From NCBI RefSeq assembly GCF_023343835.1, contig NC_064438.1, forward strand, positions 56,196,578-56,260,577: DNA of 64,000 bases, read 5' to 3'. Source of the stretch: Lagopus muta (lineage: Eukaryota > Chordata > Aves > Galliformes > Phasianidae). How positions within the stretch are numbered: the first letter of the stretch is position 1; every line of letters starts with the position of its first letter. The translations under genes and the position numbers were made by a program. A model generated the notes under the pieces. It made no database searches, was not told where the DNA came from, and saw only the letters and a list, made by a program, of their open reading frames with translations. Of this stretch, positions 47,401 to 62,400 are shown in pieces.

Positions 47401-50400
47401 GCCCTGATGCCCATCTGCAGCCATGCGATTTGGTGATGCTACATGGGGGGCTGGTGTTGTGCCATGGCATGGGCTTGTTCCTCATGCTTTGTTGGAAACA
47501 TGGAAGCTGCAGAAGGGAATGGTGGGATTGAGCTTAGCACCAGCAAATGGCTGTGCTGCAGCTTACAGACACTGATTTACAGCGTGAGGGAAGATGAGGT
47601 GTGCTGAAAATTTAAACAGCTGCTTAAAGAGAAACAAACAGATCGTCATTATTTTACATTGGAGAAGGGAGAAATGATGTGCTGTCAAAGATGGTCTTCA
47701 AAACCCACTTTTGTAGCTTCAGCCCCACTCAGAGCTTCCCCTGGGTTCTGCAGGTGATGGTTTCAGCCCATGCTGCTGCTTCTGCTCTATGTCCTACAGG
47801 CTTCAAATGCTCTGGCAGATTGGGACCTGACTCATTTAGCACCTGAACAGCACCATGTAGCCTGCCAAGCCCACTGCACTCCATTGGCACCCTCAGCAAT
47901 CCCATCAGTCCCATCAGTCCTTGTCCCCTGCCTCATCCATGAGATATCTTCCAGAACCAACTCAGCCTGCACTGGGCAGCACAGGAATAAAAAACAGCAT
48001 TTCAGCCCCAAACAGCATTGAAGCCCACACTTATGTAAGGCAGAACATATGGTGGGCCCTGACTGCCTGTGCAGGAAGGCACTGACCATCAAGGAGTACC
48101 CACTTCCCCATGCACAGACCCCTTTGCTGCTTGCTAAAGGAGGGTCACCTGTGTCTCATCCCTGTAAAGACCCCAGTGCCACGCTCAGCCCACCTCAACA
48201 GGTCTCCAGTGAGTTTTCATCTGCAAACAGGCAAAGCTCCCACCCTCCTGGTAAGACCTCCTGCTCCATCCCTGCAATGCCCAAGGCCAGGCTGGATGGG
48301 GCTTTGGGCACCCTGGGCTGGTGGGAAGTGTCCCTGCCCATGGCAGCAGCTGGGACTGGATGTTCCCTTCCAACCCAAACCATCCTGCCCACTGACAGGC
48401 TCTGTCTACTGACACAGGTCAGGACTTGTGTTCCAATTAAATCCCTGAAGGAGATGAACCTCACACCCAACAAGGGGGCAAAGCAGTTACCAAGTGCAGA
48501 CAAGTTCAAGTTTGCCATTTTCCAAGGGTCCCAACACGTGACAATTCTAAACCCCACTACCAAAAGCCTCACCCCAATTTTCTGCTTTGAGAAATGAAAA
48601 GCCATTAACAGCAAGCCCTCTGCTTCCAGCACAGGGCCTGGCAGGTTTGAATCTCAGCTTCATTTATGGGAAACACAACATTCTAGTGATGGCACATTAG
48701 AGACCTGCCTGTTCCTCTATTCCCTGGGGACATTTGCATTTGGCACAGGACAAAGTCAATGGGAAAGTCCAACTGGACACCAGCAGAAGAGAGATTCAAC
48801 TTCACACACACGGAACCCTGCAGAAAATAAGGATGTGCAAAAGGCTGCATAAGGTGATTTCATGGCCCTTGGAAAGCCCAACTCCCCAGCGACCCCATGG
48901 AGCAGTGAGCTTGCCTTCCACACACAGAGCTACTCCTTAATCACCAATTATTGGGACATAATTGCTAAGTCATGGCACGATTGCACAAAACGCCGTGTCT
49001 AACGTGAGCAGCAGGATGAGGACTTCTGTGCTTCCTTCAGCACGAAGATAGATGGAAAATAGAGAAATACATAACATCAGGGGAGATGAACCACGGGTGG
49101 GGGTCCCTGGTGGGCCCCAATGCATCCAATGGTTGCCCTGGAGGGTGGAAGAGAGAGCAAGTTTGGGGAAGGCACTTCAGAAGACGTGGCTGCAGCTCAG
49201 AACGGATCTGGCAAAGCAAGAACCCGATCTGGATGAAATAAGACACAGTCCAATAAAAATGCATGAAGTTGTGCACGGATGTAGGAACAGCAAATGGCAC
49301 AGAATGAGAGCAGGGAACGGGCAGTACTTTTTGCAGGGGAGATCTGGGGATACAATGGATCACATGCAGCCATGCTGTCGTGTTATTTGAGCACAGCAAG
49401 CTGCACAGCACCAGAACCCTGTCCATGTGGCAACCAAGTCCTCTCTGCTCAGCTCTGATACAAAGCCCAGTCCTGGGCAACACATCTTCAGAAGGATATG
49501 GGCTTTATGGAAGAAAACCAGAGGAGAGAAGTTTAGAAAACTGGGAATAAAACAGGTCAGTGCAGCCTGAAGGAAATACAGTTGAGGGGACGGCATGACA
49601 GACTTTGGGCATGAGACCAGAGGCTGCAGACATCTGGTTTGCATGTCCCTGAGAGCGGGACAGAAGCAGATTGTCTGACTCAGCAGTGGGGGAACAGAGC
49701 AGGGATGTGCATGAAGCATCCTGCAGAGAGGGGCGAGGAGGGGAAGCGGTGACAAAGAGACTGGGCTGGGTTAGGAAGGTCCCGATGGGCAAAAGCACCT
49801 CTGGTTGTTATGTTTGGTTCTCTGAAGGAAATTGAGCAGCCTTGGCCATATGGGTGAGGTGTGGGGGATTCAATGCACTTCTCTGGGAAAATTACCACCC
49901 AGGTCACAATCATGCAGAGTGAAGCCCAGCCAAGTCTCTTCCCCAGCCTCACCAGCAGAAACCCAGAGAAACGTCATGTGGGGAAAACCCACTCTGTGCC
50001 ACCTGCCCTGATGTGGTTCTCCCTGCCTGAGCTCCCTAATTAGAAGCTTGTTAGTGAGCAGAGCTCCCCTAGAAACCCCTTCTGTCACATCCACAGCCCG
50101 TGGCCGCTGTCCCAAGGCATCATCTCAAGGCAAAGCCCACCCAGGGATGGGGCTCAGCACACAGCATCACAGGGCAAACCAGGAGTGTTTCCACACATTT
50201 CTTCCATGCAAATCACAGAAAGTCACACCGTGCCCGTTCAAATACTGCTCCACATTACAGAGGACTCCTCCATACCCAGATCTGTCTGCCATTAGAACAA
50301 AATCACCCCTTGTGACTACTGAAAAATATGTTTCCTTGTTCTAGTGCACCATCAGTCTTCATGCGATAGAGCTGCTTTGCATTAATGAGAAGCAACCGTC

Positions 50401-53400
50401 CCTGCTGGCACTGTGTTACACTGCATGCCTGACAGCAGTTGTTTAAATAAGTCTCTGCTAGCTGTGAGTTCATTTCCAGTCATTTTCTCTGCTCACAAGA
50501 ACACGCAGGCTGTGAGTTTGCCCATTCTGCACAGTTACAGCGATTCATTCCCCTACAGCCTGACGTTTGCCTTCCATCTTTGCAGCAAAGAGGTTTCATT
50601 TCTGCCTTACTTACTAAAAGTCTCTGTGAAAAGCAGGCAAAATGGGAAAAACAACTGAGATACGTGGGATGAAGTCAGTGCAAACAAGCATCCTGGGCCC
50701 CAGATGCTCGGTGGGGTTCTGGTCACATCAACCATCGCAATGATAAATGACCCATGACTTGTTAAACTTATTTTTTCACTGTAATTGGAAAATTGAAAGA
50801 GGAAGAGAGCACCACTGGCAGCTAAAACCACAGGCTATGGAGAAAATGCAGCTTTTTGGAGCCTAAGCCATCACCCTAATATGGTGAGACCAAAACGATG
50901 ACGCAGCGATGACGCCAACAAGGGTGAGACCAAAGCCCAAGTTCCCCAAAAATGGCCCCAAAAAGGTCCTGGGAGCAGGCAGGGGCAAAAAGGGGGGAGG
51001 CATCTCAGTTGTCACTCACCTTTCATACCACTCCCTTCCTCCTGGAATGTGTTACGAGCGGAAGGCTGATCTTCTAAATGTTCACTCCCACCACTTCCCG
51101 AAGAGGCTACACTGCTTTGTGGAGACAGGGGGGCATGATCGGAAGGGATGCACTGGGGTCCTCTAGCTCGTAAGTCCTCATGAGACATCCATCCATGTCC
51201 TAGAGGCTGGTTTGGCACATTCATGGGTGGGGTAAGGGACACAGAGCGTTTCAAAGGGCTGTGGTGTGTCTGGCCTGAGAGAACTGAAAAAAAATAAAAT
51301 CAAACAGGTTATTCCCCCCTCGCGGCCCAGGATGCAGCAGAGTCCCCCGAAAAAAAAATATGTATATTTATATATATTTATATATAAAAAAATCAAATGG
51401 GTGGTGACTCGGCACGGTGCCGGGGGCTTCATGGTGCCCAGGATGCTGGAATCCTGCTCTTTTTTTTGCTCTTTGCCTCCCAGTACCTGCAACAAGATGG
51501 GGTTACGTGAGCTCCATGGGGATGCTTTGGTGAGGGTGAGCCACGGGTTTCTCTCCAGCCAAAAAAAAGGAGCCTCTGCCTGTCTGATAAGGAGGATGCT
51601 GCTGGTATTTCAGGCAGAATGGGAAATTTCAAGCAGCTACGCTGAGCTCATTAAACATCCTGCTACCATCACACACTGCCCCAGAACCAACCCTTGCTGA
51701 GAAAGGCATGGAAGCTTTTCAGAAGGGGAAGCTTTTCCCTCTGGGCTAGCACTCAGCTCATGCCCTGAAGCAAGAGCATTTGCACATCTGCCTAAGGTAA
51801 CCGTGGAGAAACTTATTACCCAAATAGATCTCTCAGCCTCTTGAAGTCCTACCAAGCTCCTGCAGTCAGCTGAGCTATCGTCAGTAATGAGAGCATCCCC
51901 GCTCCCCAGCCCAGCAGGCATGCTTTCATCTGCATGCTGCCTTCCCCAAAAAAGCAAAATGCAAAGCAGCAGAAAAAGCACAGCCTGGACATGGAGGTGA
52001 GTCTGAGTCCCCCACTGCAGAATTCTCCTTGGAAAGCTTCGGATTTGCTTTTCCCCCCACTTTTATGCATGTTTGTATCTCCTGCCTGACATTTTAACAC
52101 CATCAAGATCAATTTCTTTCTAATGAATGATTTCAATGATGCTGGGAAAAGAGCAATGGCTAACCCCTGCATTTGAAATTATTTCAGAGTTCTCTGAATC
52201 CAGGATCATCGGGGAACCCCACACAGGTGCAGGTTTAGTGGGACAATCTGCTTTAGCTCTGCATCCAGAGCTACAGCATCATAGTGTCCTTTGAGTTGGA
52301 AGGGATCACTAAAAACCCTCTGATCCAACTCCTCTGCAATAACCAAGGACACTCACAGCTCCATCAGGTGCTCAGAGCCCCATCCAACCTGACCTGAGCT
52401 ATCTGTAGGGATGGGGCACCAGCACCTCTCTGGGCAATCTGAGCAGTGCCTCAATGTCCTTCCAGTCCACGATTCCCCTGTGGGGTAATCAGGGCACATC
52501 TCTAGCATTCCTGTCTCTGACAGTGCCTTCCCTGCTGGCACGTACTGCAAGCATCACACAGAAAGAGTGGCTCGTGGTGAGGAATGTGCTCTCTTCCCAT
52601 TGAACAACTACAGAAATGCCTCGCAGAAGCCTCTTGACAGAAAAGGACGTCAGTGCAGAGCTGGAATTGTTTTCAAAGCAGTGTTTCCTAAATGGGAAAA
52701 CATCCTGACGGTAAAACAGAAATATTTCAGGTTTTCTTGGATGAGATATTTAAGTGCTGTGGCTCAGCCAGGAAAGCCAAACTGTGCCAAGCCCTGCAAC
52801 ATCCAGGGGGCTGAGGTCACCCCAGACAACTGTAGCATAAATTCCTTTAAGGACATATTCATGCAGAGATGTACAGGAATGGGGTATGGGCAGCACAGGA
52901 GCTTGCAGGGCATGAGCTGACTGTAGGATCATCATAGGATAGCTTGTAGGGAGCCCAGGGCTGCTGCTTGCAAGCTGTCCTCTCCCCAAGTAAGAGGATG
53001 CTCTGGGCTTAAATCCAGCACGGATTTCCTCCTGAGCAACCATCCCCTTGCAAACTGCTGCTCTTCCATCTTCATTTTACATCCCCTAATTAGAAGCCGG
53101 CGTCAGCTGGTGGAGAAATAATGGACTATGCAGGCTGGTCAGGAACAATTAGAAACCACCCAGTGCAACACATAAAAATCAGTTCCACTTCTTCTCCCGA
53201 GATAGCACAAAGCCAGCATCCAGCAGGCTGCTGTATGAGCCCATTCACACAGCTCCTGAGAAATGCTGTAGGGAAACTCCTCCAAAAAGGATGCTGCACA
53301 TTACAATCTTACTTTGTAATTGTGGTAGGAGGCCCTGGAGCTGGCAGGCAATGCTTGACCCAGGAGCATGACACAGCGTGGGTGCCCATTTGTTGGCACA

Positions 53401-56400
53401 CTGATGAATGCTGCTGCTTGGGCTTCTGCTCTCTTGCTTCTTGAAATAACAGATGCAGCCGATGATCCTGAAAGCATCACCTCCTTCCCTGCTTTTGGAG
53501 CACTTTTTGGGTGGTCTGAGGTGAAGCTGGTGATGCCAATGGCTGAGCTGGGATAATCTGCTCCTTTGGTCTTCTGCTAAAATAAATGAGCTGCACGTGC
53601 TCAATCCTGGGCAGCCTCAGCCCATTGCTGCAATACAGCTCCTAAATCACACCCAAACCACAGACAGCCACAACCTGGCCGTCACTGCTAAATATAACGC
53701 CTCTGAGATCAGCCTGAGACGTTTGGCATCCTAGGGAAAAATATAATAAATAACCCAGAGCCAGCATTGAGAAATGTGTGCTGTGCTGCCGGAGCACTCT
53801 TGGGTTTCAGACCAAGCTTGGCGTCGTGTTTCCAAGGGACAAAAATAAAAGGGTAGAGAAGGAGTGGGTCTGCATCTGGGCTATGGGATGCTGCAGGAGG
53901 GACAGAGCAGTGAGGAGAAAACTCGGGTCACCCCTATGCTTCCTGGCTTTAGCATCACTCACCTCAAAATCTGGCTTTGGGGTGACACACCGAGCTGCTG
54001 GGGTGCCCTTTAAACCAACCTCGCATCCCTTTCATCACTGCACAGGGAAAGCACTGCATTGCAAAGCGAGCCTTGAGCCAAGGAATCAGGAAGAAGCACA
54101 GACAGCAGAAAAGCCTGTCGTGCAAACTCCAGAAAGAAAACCACCAAAAACAAAACCCCACGACTTTTGAAAATGCTGTTTCCTGTTCAAGAAGAGCACT
54201 GGACAGAGCAACAATAACCCATTTGTCAGTGTCACAGCTCTTGTGGGGCCCCATCCAGGCTGCACTGGGAATGGAGCAGGCAATGGGCACTGGGGCACAG
54301 AGGGTCTGCCCTGAGCCAGGTGAATGCAATGCCCTCTCTGCTGGCCAATAAACGCAGTTTCTTTTATACATTCATACACAAATCAACCCTGGGGAATTCT
54401 GATCCATTAATAATAATGCTTCTGTGCTAAGCTGAGCCTCAGCCATTAGCTCAGAATTAATTAATTTTTGCTAGGAGCTCCTGGATCACTTTGGCAAACC
54501 CAGGGTGGTATCTGGTGTGGTCAAATGCAGCCATGCAAGCTGGAAAACATGTTTCAAGCCTGGACGTAGGCAAAACCCTGTGGGATGCCTCCAGCAGCCA
54601 CTGCATTAGCCACTGGTAAGACCTCCAGCCTGAGAAACATCTGCATTAGCTTCTACAACATAATATTCTACAATCCAGGGAGGTGGTGGAGTCTCCTTCT
54701 CTAGAGATGTTCAAGACCTGCCTGGATGCCTACTTGTGTGACCTGGTGTAGGAACCTGCTTTGGTAGGGGGGTTGGACTCGATGATCTCTGGAGGCCCCT
54801 TCCAACCCCTATAATTCTGTGATTCTGTGATATTCTTTGAATGGAGAACCCCCTCCATCCTCCATTTCTAGAGACCAAGCTGGAAGATATAGGTTGGCAA
54901 TGTGCCTTTACAGAGCAATGTGCAACCTGTAGGATAAGCAAAGGACTCTGAGCAGGACAAGTGGAAGAGATGGATGCCAGGTTAACTGGCAATAGGGCAA
55001 GAGCAATGACCCCAGGCTGCACCAGGGTAGCCTAAAGTTGGGTATTAGGAAGAATTTCTGCACTGAAAGAGCAGCGCTAGAGTGGCACAGCTGCCCAGGA
55101 GTGGTGGGGTCACCATCCCTGGGGGAGCTCCAGAGCCGTGGAGATGTGGCACTGAGGGACATAGGAAGTGGGCATGGTGGGGTGGGCAGGGCTTGGGGAT
55201 CTGGGAGGTTTTTTCCAGCCTTAATAATTCTATGGTTCTATGATTGTATCTGAAAGGGATGTTTTCACTCTGAAAAAGCACCAGCTATACGGTACTGAAA
55301 TCTCTTCCATGCTCACTGACTTGTCCCAACTGGGATTTTCTTCTCACTCTTCCTTTCTTTACCCACTTTTGCTCATTGAAATCTTGCAGTTTGGCCATGC
55401 AGGCACCTCTGCAAATCCTCTGCATCTCAGCCCAACCCACCTCCCCCAGCCCCAGCCAGCTGGGATGCTCAGCAGGATGCAGGCACACACCGTCCCGCCA
55501 GCCTCCATCAGCACCACACACGAGCTCTTATCACGTTGACTTTTTGCCACTATCATCCCAAACCAACTCATCTCAGCTTTCTGCCTCCTCTGCAAACTGA
55601 GAGCTCGTGTGTGCTACAGATCCACCCCGAGCATCCTGAAACATCTGCATTTCCTCAGACATTTCCTTGCATTTGACTTACAGCAGGGATCTCCGTGCTA
55701 ACACCAGGCTGCATTACTCAGCAAACGGCGGGGACCGCAATTAAAAGAAAACACTGAGCACAGAATTGCATAATGAATAGGAACAGCAAGTTTGAGGAGG
55801 GAAAAAAAAAAAAAGGAAAAGAAAAAAAAATAAGGCACGGCTTCAAGGCTGCCAAAAACAAGCCATTGATTACAGCACATTTGATCCATTTGCATTCAGA
55901 GAGCCTTGCTTGGGAGCCGAGATGGAAACAGAGTCTTAATATAGCTGGAGAGAAAATATCCTCCTTGCACTCTCCTTGCTGCACTTTGATAGGAAGCAGC
56001 CACAGAGCAGATGGTGCCTATATATAATCACTAGACCTATTATCCCAGCCTCTTTTAGTAATTTGAAGGATGTGATAACCACAAGGAGGATGGCAAATAT
56101 TCCCCCTCCTCCCCTCCTTTCCCCCTGGCTAAGAAAAATATCCAAAAAAATAAAAGAGCAGGAAGCTGTAATTACGGCAACGATTAAAAGGATTTCCAAA
56201 TGAAGTAAATAACTGTTTTGCACGCTGCTCCTTTAAACCAGAAGTCAGAAGTTAATTAAATAGCTGCACGCTGCAGATCTGGGATAACGCAGCCAGTCCC
56301 AGCACAGTGCTGCAGCTGGGATTGACATGAGAGAAACCCAAACCACGCGTGTGCATTGCTGTCCTCCTGCTGGAAGCAGAGCTGATCTTTCTTGAGTTAT

Positions 56401-59400
56401 TTATTTGCCAGATCTGAGGGGGAGAGCAGAGCTCAGTGCATGAGCAACTACAGCTCACTGCTGTCTGTGCCGGTGACAGTGGGCACCAGGTGAAATATGC
56501 CCAGCTCTAGGAGGGTCCATCCAGCAGGAAATCCTGATGGCAGCCGAAGGGGCTGGAAGAATTACTGGGGATGTCTGATTTCACCCACAGCTCACAGAGC
56601 ATCAATCAGCTGTGCTGGCATTCTCTGAATCACAGAATCACTGAATGGCCCAGGTTGGAAGGGACCTCAAGGATCATGAAGCTCCAACCCCCTGCCACAG
56701 GCAGGACCACCAACCTCCCCATTTCATACCAGACCAGGCTGCCCAGGGCCCCATCCCACCTGGACCTGAACACCTCCAGGGATCCACAACCTCTCTGGGC
56801 AGCCTGTTCCAGCACCTCAAGTGGAGATAGGAATCCCAAGGACCACAGGATAAGGCACAAAACCACTGCTGCTGCTTCTCAGTGTCCCCGAGGCACCCCA
56901 GCAGCTGTAAGGAAAGCAGAGGCAGTAAAGGAGCTGCACCCTCCTGCCTGCAGCTATCCAAGCCCCAGTGCCAATGCAGGAGGCTGGGAGCACCACCACC
57001 ACATGCTGCTGGAAGAGCACTGAGGAACATGGTTAGAGGACATGGTGGGGAGGGGTTGACAGTTGGACTAGATGATCTTAGTGGTCTTTTCCAACCTTAA
57101 TGTTTTTAATGTTTCCATGATTCTATGTTTCTAAGAGGGCTTCCCAAATTTGATGGCATCTTTGGAACCCATGAGCCAGGAAGGCAAGGAGCCATTCCAT
57201 CAGGTAGCTGAAGGATACAGGCATAGGTCATGCCCCCAAAGCTGAAGACACAACAACACAGCAAGGATGGTTCAACCCCACCTCCTGAGATGGTGGGATC
57301 TCTTGTCTTCCACCACACCCCAGTGCCCCCTTGCTAAGTGATGCTCTGCAGGTTAATGGGCCACATTTCTCAGGAGAAGGGCCAGGAAATCTATACCTGA
57401 TGTTCAGTGCTGATGTAGAAGACGCTGTCTCCCCCTCTCAGTCCCATCTGTGTGTATTCTGCATGGATTTGGACAAATAACTCTACTCACACAGCTCTGC
57501 TCACACCTTCTCTCTGTACGCCTCCTCCTCTGTTTTTAAGCTACAGAACAAGTGAGATACTGTAGTGAAGTGACTGGCAAACAGCAACTCCTACATATGT
57601 TCTCCCATCGTTACAAGCAACACTAGAGGGCATGAGCAAGACAACAGTTGCCCTGCTCTCCCATGGCTGAAAGGCTCAGCATGATAAAGGCCAACACACT
57701 TTGCAGAACCAATCACTAAAAGAGAGAAAAAAGCAAAAACCATTTGAGCCCAACTAAGGTTTTATAACCCCACGTTCCCATCCCTAAGCAATGAGGATGA
57801 TAGGTGTGTTGAAGGATCCCACCCCAGTATGGCAATGTCCAAAAGGCGCTGGCTCAAAACACAACTCCCTCCACACATGACAGCAAATCTACACCTGCAA
57901 GTGTTATAGTTGCAAGCTGCCCATCAACCCAACCCAAACCGAGGTTAAAACATGCAGTTCCTGTCTGCTACCAGGATACTGAGTCCATTGGTGGGTTCCT
58001 CTACTGTGGCAATGACCTGCTGCACAACGCTGCAGGATAAACAAGATACTCACACTCAGTCCATGACAAATGCTTTCTTGGTGTTGTTTTTTCCACCTTA
58101 GTTTCCTGATGAGATTGGGGAAAACCTCACCACCTTGTTTTCTCATCACTAGGAAGCTCAGAACTGCGGTAAACGGAGGCAAGCAGTGGTAGGACAACAT
58201 GTGATGGCCTTAAGTTGTGCCAGGGCAGGTTCAGGATGGATACCAGGAAAAATGTTTTCTCTGAAAAGAGCAGTGATGCACTGGCAGGTGGCAGAGTCCC
58301 CATCCCTGGAGGTGTTCAAAAGCTCTGGAGATGTGGCACTGAGGGACATGGTTAGTGGGCATGGTGGGGGTGCTCTGGTGCTGGGCTTATTATCACTTAC
58401 GGTGGGGTGCTGTGGGGTTGGGCTTGGGAATCTTAGTGGTCTTTTCCATCCTGAATGATCCTATAAATGCATGAAAATCCAGCAAGAGTTGGCAATGTAA
58501 GTGGAGAGAAAGGAATGTGGGCAAAAGCAAGCACTGCTGACCTGCATCAAAGGCTCATTTACTCCTTCTCTTCAGGTTTAGGACAAGAGAAGATAATTTT
58601 CTTTTGTGGAACGAGGAAGTTACACAGCAGTGTATTTCTCCTGCATCTATCATCCTGCTCACTCTCCTCCTCCTCCTGGAGACAAACATGGGTTTTCTGG
58701 CAGGGAATTCTGTGGGAATGGCAGACTGCACCATGCACATTTGTTCAGCAGCAGAAGTGTGACTGTCAATGCTGCTCCAAGCTTTGCTTACATGCAGGGG
58801 ATTCCAGGCAGAGCAGTGACACTGGAATACCAGGGTTTGTGACATCTCTTCTGCCTGGTGACATCCTCAGCACCCAGGATCTCTGCCCTGTGGGATATTC
58901 CATAATGAAGTCTCTGATCTGTGATGCACACATTTCACCTGATTTAATTCAAGTATCTGGGGGAAATTCTCTGTGAATGAGCCTTTCTGTAGGGCTGGCT
59001 TGTCTGGGGACCTGCTCTCCACAGGGAACCTTGTGTGCCTTGGCTTTACACCAGGGATGGGAATACAGCGAAATCTCACCATAAATCAACAAAAGAAGTA
59101 ACACAGCTATCCCCAGGTGATGCACTGGGAGTAGAGGAGGGGAAAACACAGGGTTAAGCTGTGCTGGGCTTGCACTTGACAAAAGAAACCCAGCTGGAAG
59201 CCAGATCATGCTCAGATGGAACCTATTACATATGGCAGAGAAAGAGGTCAGGAGAAATGCTCCTCTACAGCTTGTATTGTGTGTCCCTTGGTCACTGAGC
59301 TCTGAGCACAGAGCCCAGGGCACTGCTCTGGTTTGGCTGAGTTTAATTGTGCCAAAACATCAGGCACAAGTGCCTCCAGACACCTCCAGGAAGGGCTCTG

Positions 59401-62400
59401 CCCCATGCTGGTGCTGGAAGCAGACACTGATAGGCTGAGCCCTGCCCACATCAACACCTCTGGGGAGAGGAGAACCCAACAAGAATAGCAATAAAACCTA
59501 AACAAGCAGTGAGTGCTTGAGGGCTTTGCTTTGGAATAGGAGATTTATGGATGTAGTGAGCGACTCGAGGGGCTGGGACAAAGGCTGGCTGGCCAGTGTT
59601 TGGTTTTGAGCATCTATTTGTGGATTCACTGTGCTTCCGTCCAAGTAAATATTGCATTAAGGAAACTCAGGGCCAAACATACAGAGCATGGCCTCCAGCT
59701 GCACCTGCAGGCTGTCTGTGCTCACTGCCACCCAAATGAACCAGCAGGAGCTGTGCAGTCCAATGATGTGGCACTGAGGGACATGGTCAGTGGGGTGGCT
59801 TGGGGCTGGGCTTGTTATCTTAATGGTCTTTTCCAACCTAAACAATTCTATGATTAAATCCCACAGCAGAACAACGTGGGTGTGATGGTGCCATGTGAAG
59901 CAGTGCTATGGGACACAAGGGAGACCTGGCCCAGGCAGGGGATGCTGTGCTGGGACCACTGTGGCAAAGGGCCATGGCAATACAACAAATTCACATCAGG
60001 TTGAGCAGCTTATTGAGAAGTGTCCTTTAAGACCCAGCGCTTCTTACCCAGCTTGTCAATGATTAACCTGCTGCACCCAAAGCTTCTTTTGTCACAGGCT
60101 TTTTTCCTGCAAGCCTGACCTGGATCAATGAGGCCTTTCCTCTCTTGCCTAAACATCCCAAACCTCCCCAACACCTTGGGTCTCCTGGAGCACATCACTT
60201 TGCCACTGGCAAAGTCGGTGTTACTTCACCCGCATCATCCTCAGATTAAGCTCATACCTCCCTGCAAGGACCCAAATCCCTCCTGCAGCCACCAATTCTA
60301 ATCCCCTCCCTGGCAAGCAAAGCTTCCAGCCATGCAAACACCACGAGGGGGGACAAAAAATGAAGAAAAATAAACAACGGGAGGTTTAATATCACAGCTG
60401 CAAACGCATTAATGACTCTTTTCACTCACTGAACCTTTCCCGTGCTGCTCAGTCACTCTGATGCAGCTCTCCTCTGCCCCGTGCAAGGCAATGAAGAAGC
60501 CCCATGTTGTGCAATCGCAGGGTACCAGGAGCCAGAGCATCAGAGCTGCTGCCAACCCTTGTATCACCTCCTAAAGCTGCCTGACTTGGTTCCAACGCCA
60601 CACGTGCTGCTCCCTGATCTGCTCTACAGAGAGCTACATGATGGGATGGGATGAGAACATCAGCCAGTGTCTAGATGCTGCTAAATCCCTTTCTGCTAAA
60701 TCCCTGGGTGACAAAGATGGGTGCTGGAGAGGCAGGGGCTGGGCTGCATGAATCCAGAACTGCATCTCCCATTGCTGTTCATTTAGAACACAACCTAATA
60801 GAGCACTGATTAGAGGAGTGGAAAAAAACAAAACAACAGCAGCCTTAAGTGAGCATTTTACACCTTCTAGTGATTTCATGGTGCTTTCCATAGGCTGATG
60901 GAGATACCAATGCCTCACTGCAAGCACTCTCTGCATCCCTTAGGAAGATGCCAGGTGGGGAAGGCCACAGAGGGAGCAATAACATACCGAATTTTGGGGA
61001 GGAATGGGCATTTATTGCTATTAATCAGCTCCAATAGCACAGATAGAAGCAGGGAACAAGGAACCATGTGAAGCAGCCCCAGGTAGGGAATTGTCAGTGC
61101 TTTGAACAAGATCACCCCAATAGCAGGTGGAGAAGGGTTGAACAGAGAGGGGGAAGGGCAGGGTGAGAAGACTGTGTTAAAATGGGGACAAAAAGCATGC
61201 ATAAGGGAATGCGCTTGCTTCCATGGCCCGTCAGGCAAGATCCAGTGATACAGAAGCCAAGGAAGGTCTCTCAGCAGAAGCCATGTGTGATCAGGGATAA
61301 GTATGCAACAACCACACAGTAGAGGAGCTCACTGAAAACATGCTCTGCTCCTCTCCCAAGCTGCTCTAAGAAAGCCAGAGCTGCACTACACCTCCATTCA
61401 CCACCAGTGACAAAGTCCCAGCTGTGGCACCTTCCCAGTGTTCAAGCCTTGGGCTGGGCTCTGCGCCGTCCCCACCAAAACTCGTCAGGACCTCAATAGG
61501 GAAGAGCTTCCCATCTCTCCACCTCTTGGAAAACACAGAGAACTTTGCAACTAAACCTCTCAAACACCATCAGCTTCACACCTCTCTGTGCTGCAGATTA
61601 AAGGGGATGTTCTCAAAGATTCCAGAACCCAGGCCTGCTTCTCAACACAATGCCTGCTCTTTTTTCTGCCCTGATCTCATTTCAGGTCCCCAGGTTGCTT
61701 TTGGAAACAAAGCATCAGCTGCCTGCTTTGGGAACTTCTAGAGCTGCAAACCTAGATGGAGCTGCATGAAACAGAAGGGGCTGCCCTCCATAACACACCA
61801 TTTTGCTCTTCTAGCTTTCCGGCTGCTTTTCTGTCCTCTCCAGCAACCTTTTTAAAAGCCCACAGAATTAAAGGGAGAACACCAAAAAGACAGGTGGGAA
61901 ATTAAAAAAAAAAAACAAAACACAAGCAGATAATGGAAAAACACCAAAACCAGGGAGTTTTCTGTGGCCTGGATGAAACTTTCCCCTCTGCTTAACGTGG
62001 CAAAGAGGGATGGTGGGACCAGCTCCCCAGAGCTCCCAGGTACTTACTGGTGCTTGTGCTAGTGCCGATGGTGTTGATGGTGGTGGGGACGGAGGAGGAG
62101 GAGTAGAGGGGCAGATGGCCGTTCTCGCAGGCCAGGTTTTTGTCCTGCCAGCTGGAAGCGCTGACGCTTATGCCCGAGTCTCGAGAGTTTTGCCATCCGT
62201 TGAGTTTATCATCGGAGTTCTGTCTTTGGTGATAGTAGTGAGTCTGCCCGTAGTCCACAGAGTCCGAACGGCCCCTGCCCTGGCTGCCAAAGGTCCCCGA
62301 CGTGCGGTCCTCCAGGTGGTTGAGCCACATGGCCAGAGCGCTGCGGTCCTCCAGTGAGGTGGCCGGGTGGATCAAGGCGTAGGACAACAGCTGCCTGCTC

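Larger units (their letters stand above)
51284..62047 (-). other. SAMD4A: SAMD4A intron (10.8 kb)
   Basis: This is the longest visible SAMD4A intron. It contains CR1 fragments at 52277-52500 (-), 54665-54832 (+), 54985-55247 (+), 56628-56825 (-), 57010-57133 (+), 58175-58470 (+) and 59755-59856 (+). No extra exon was found. Confidence 0.8.
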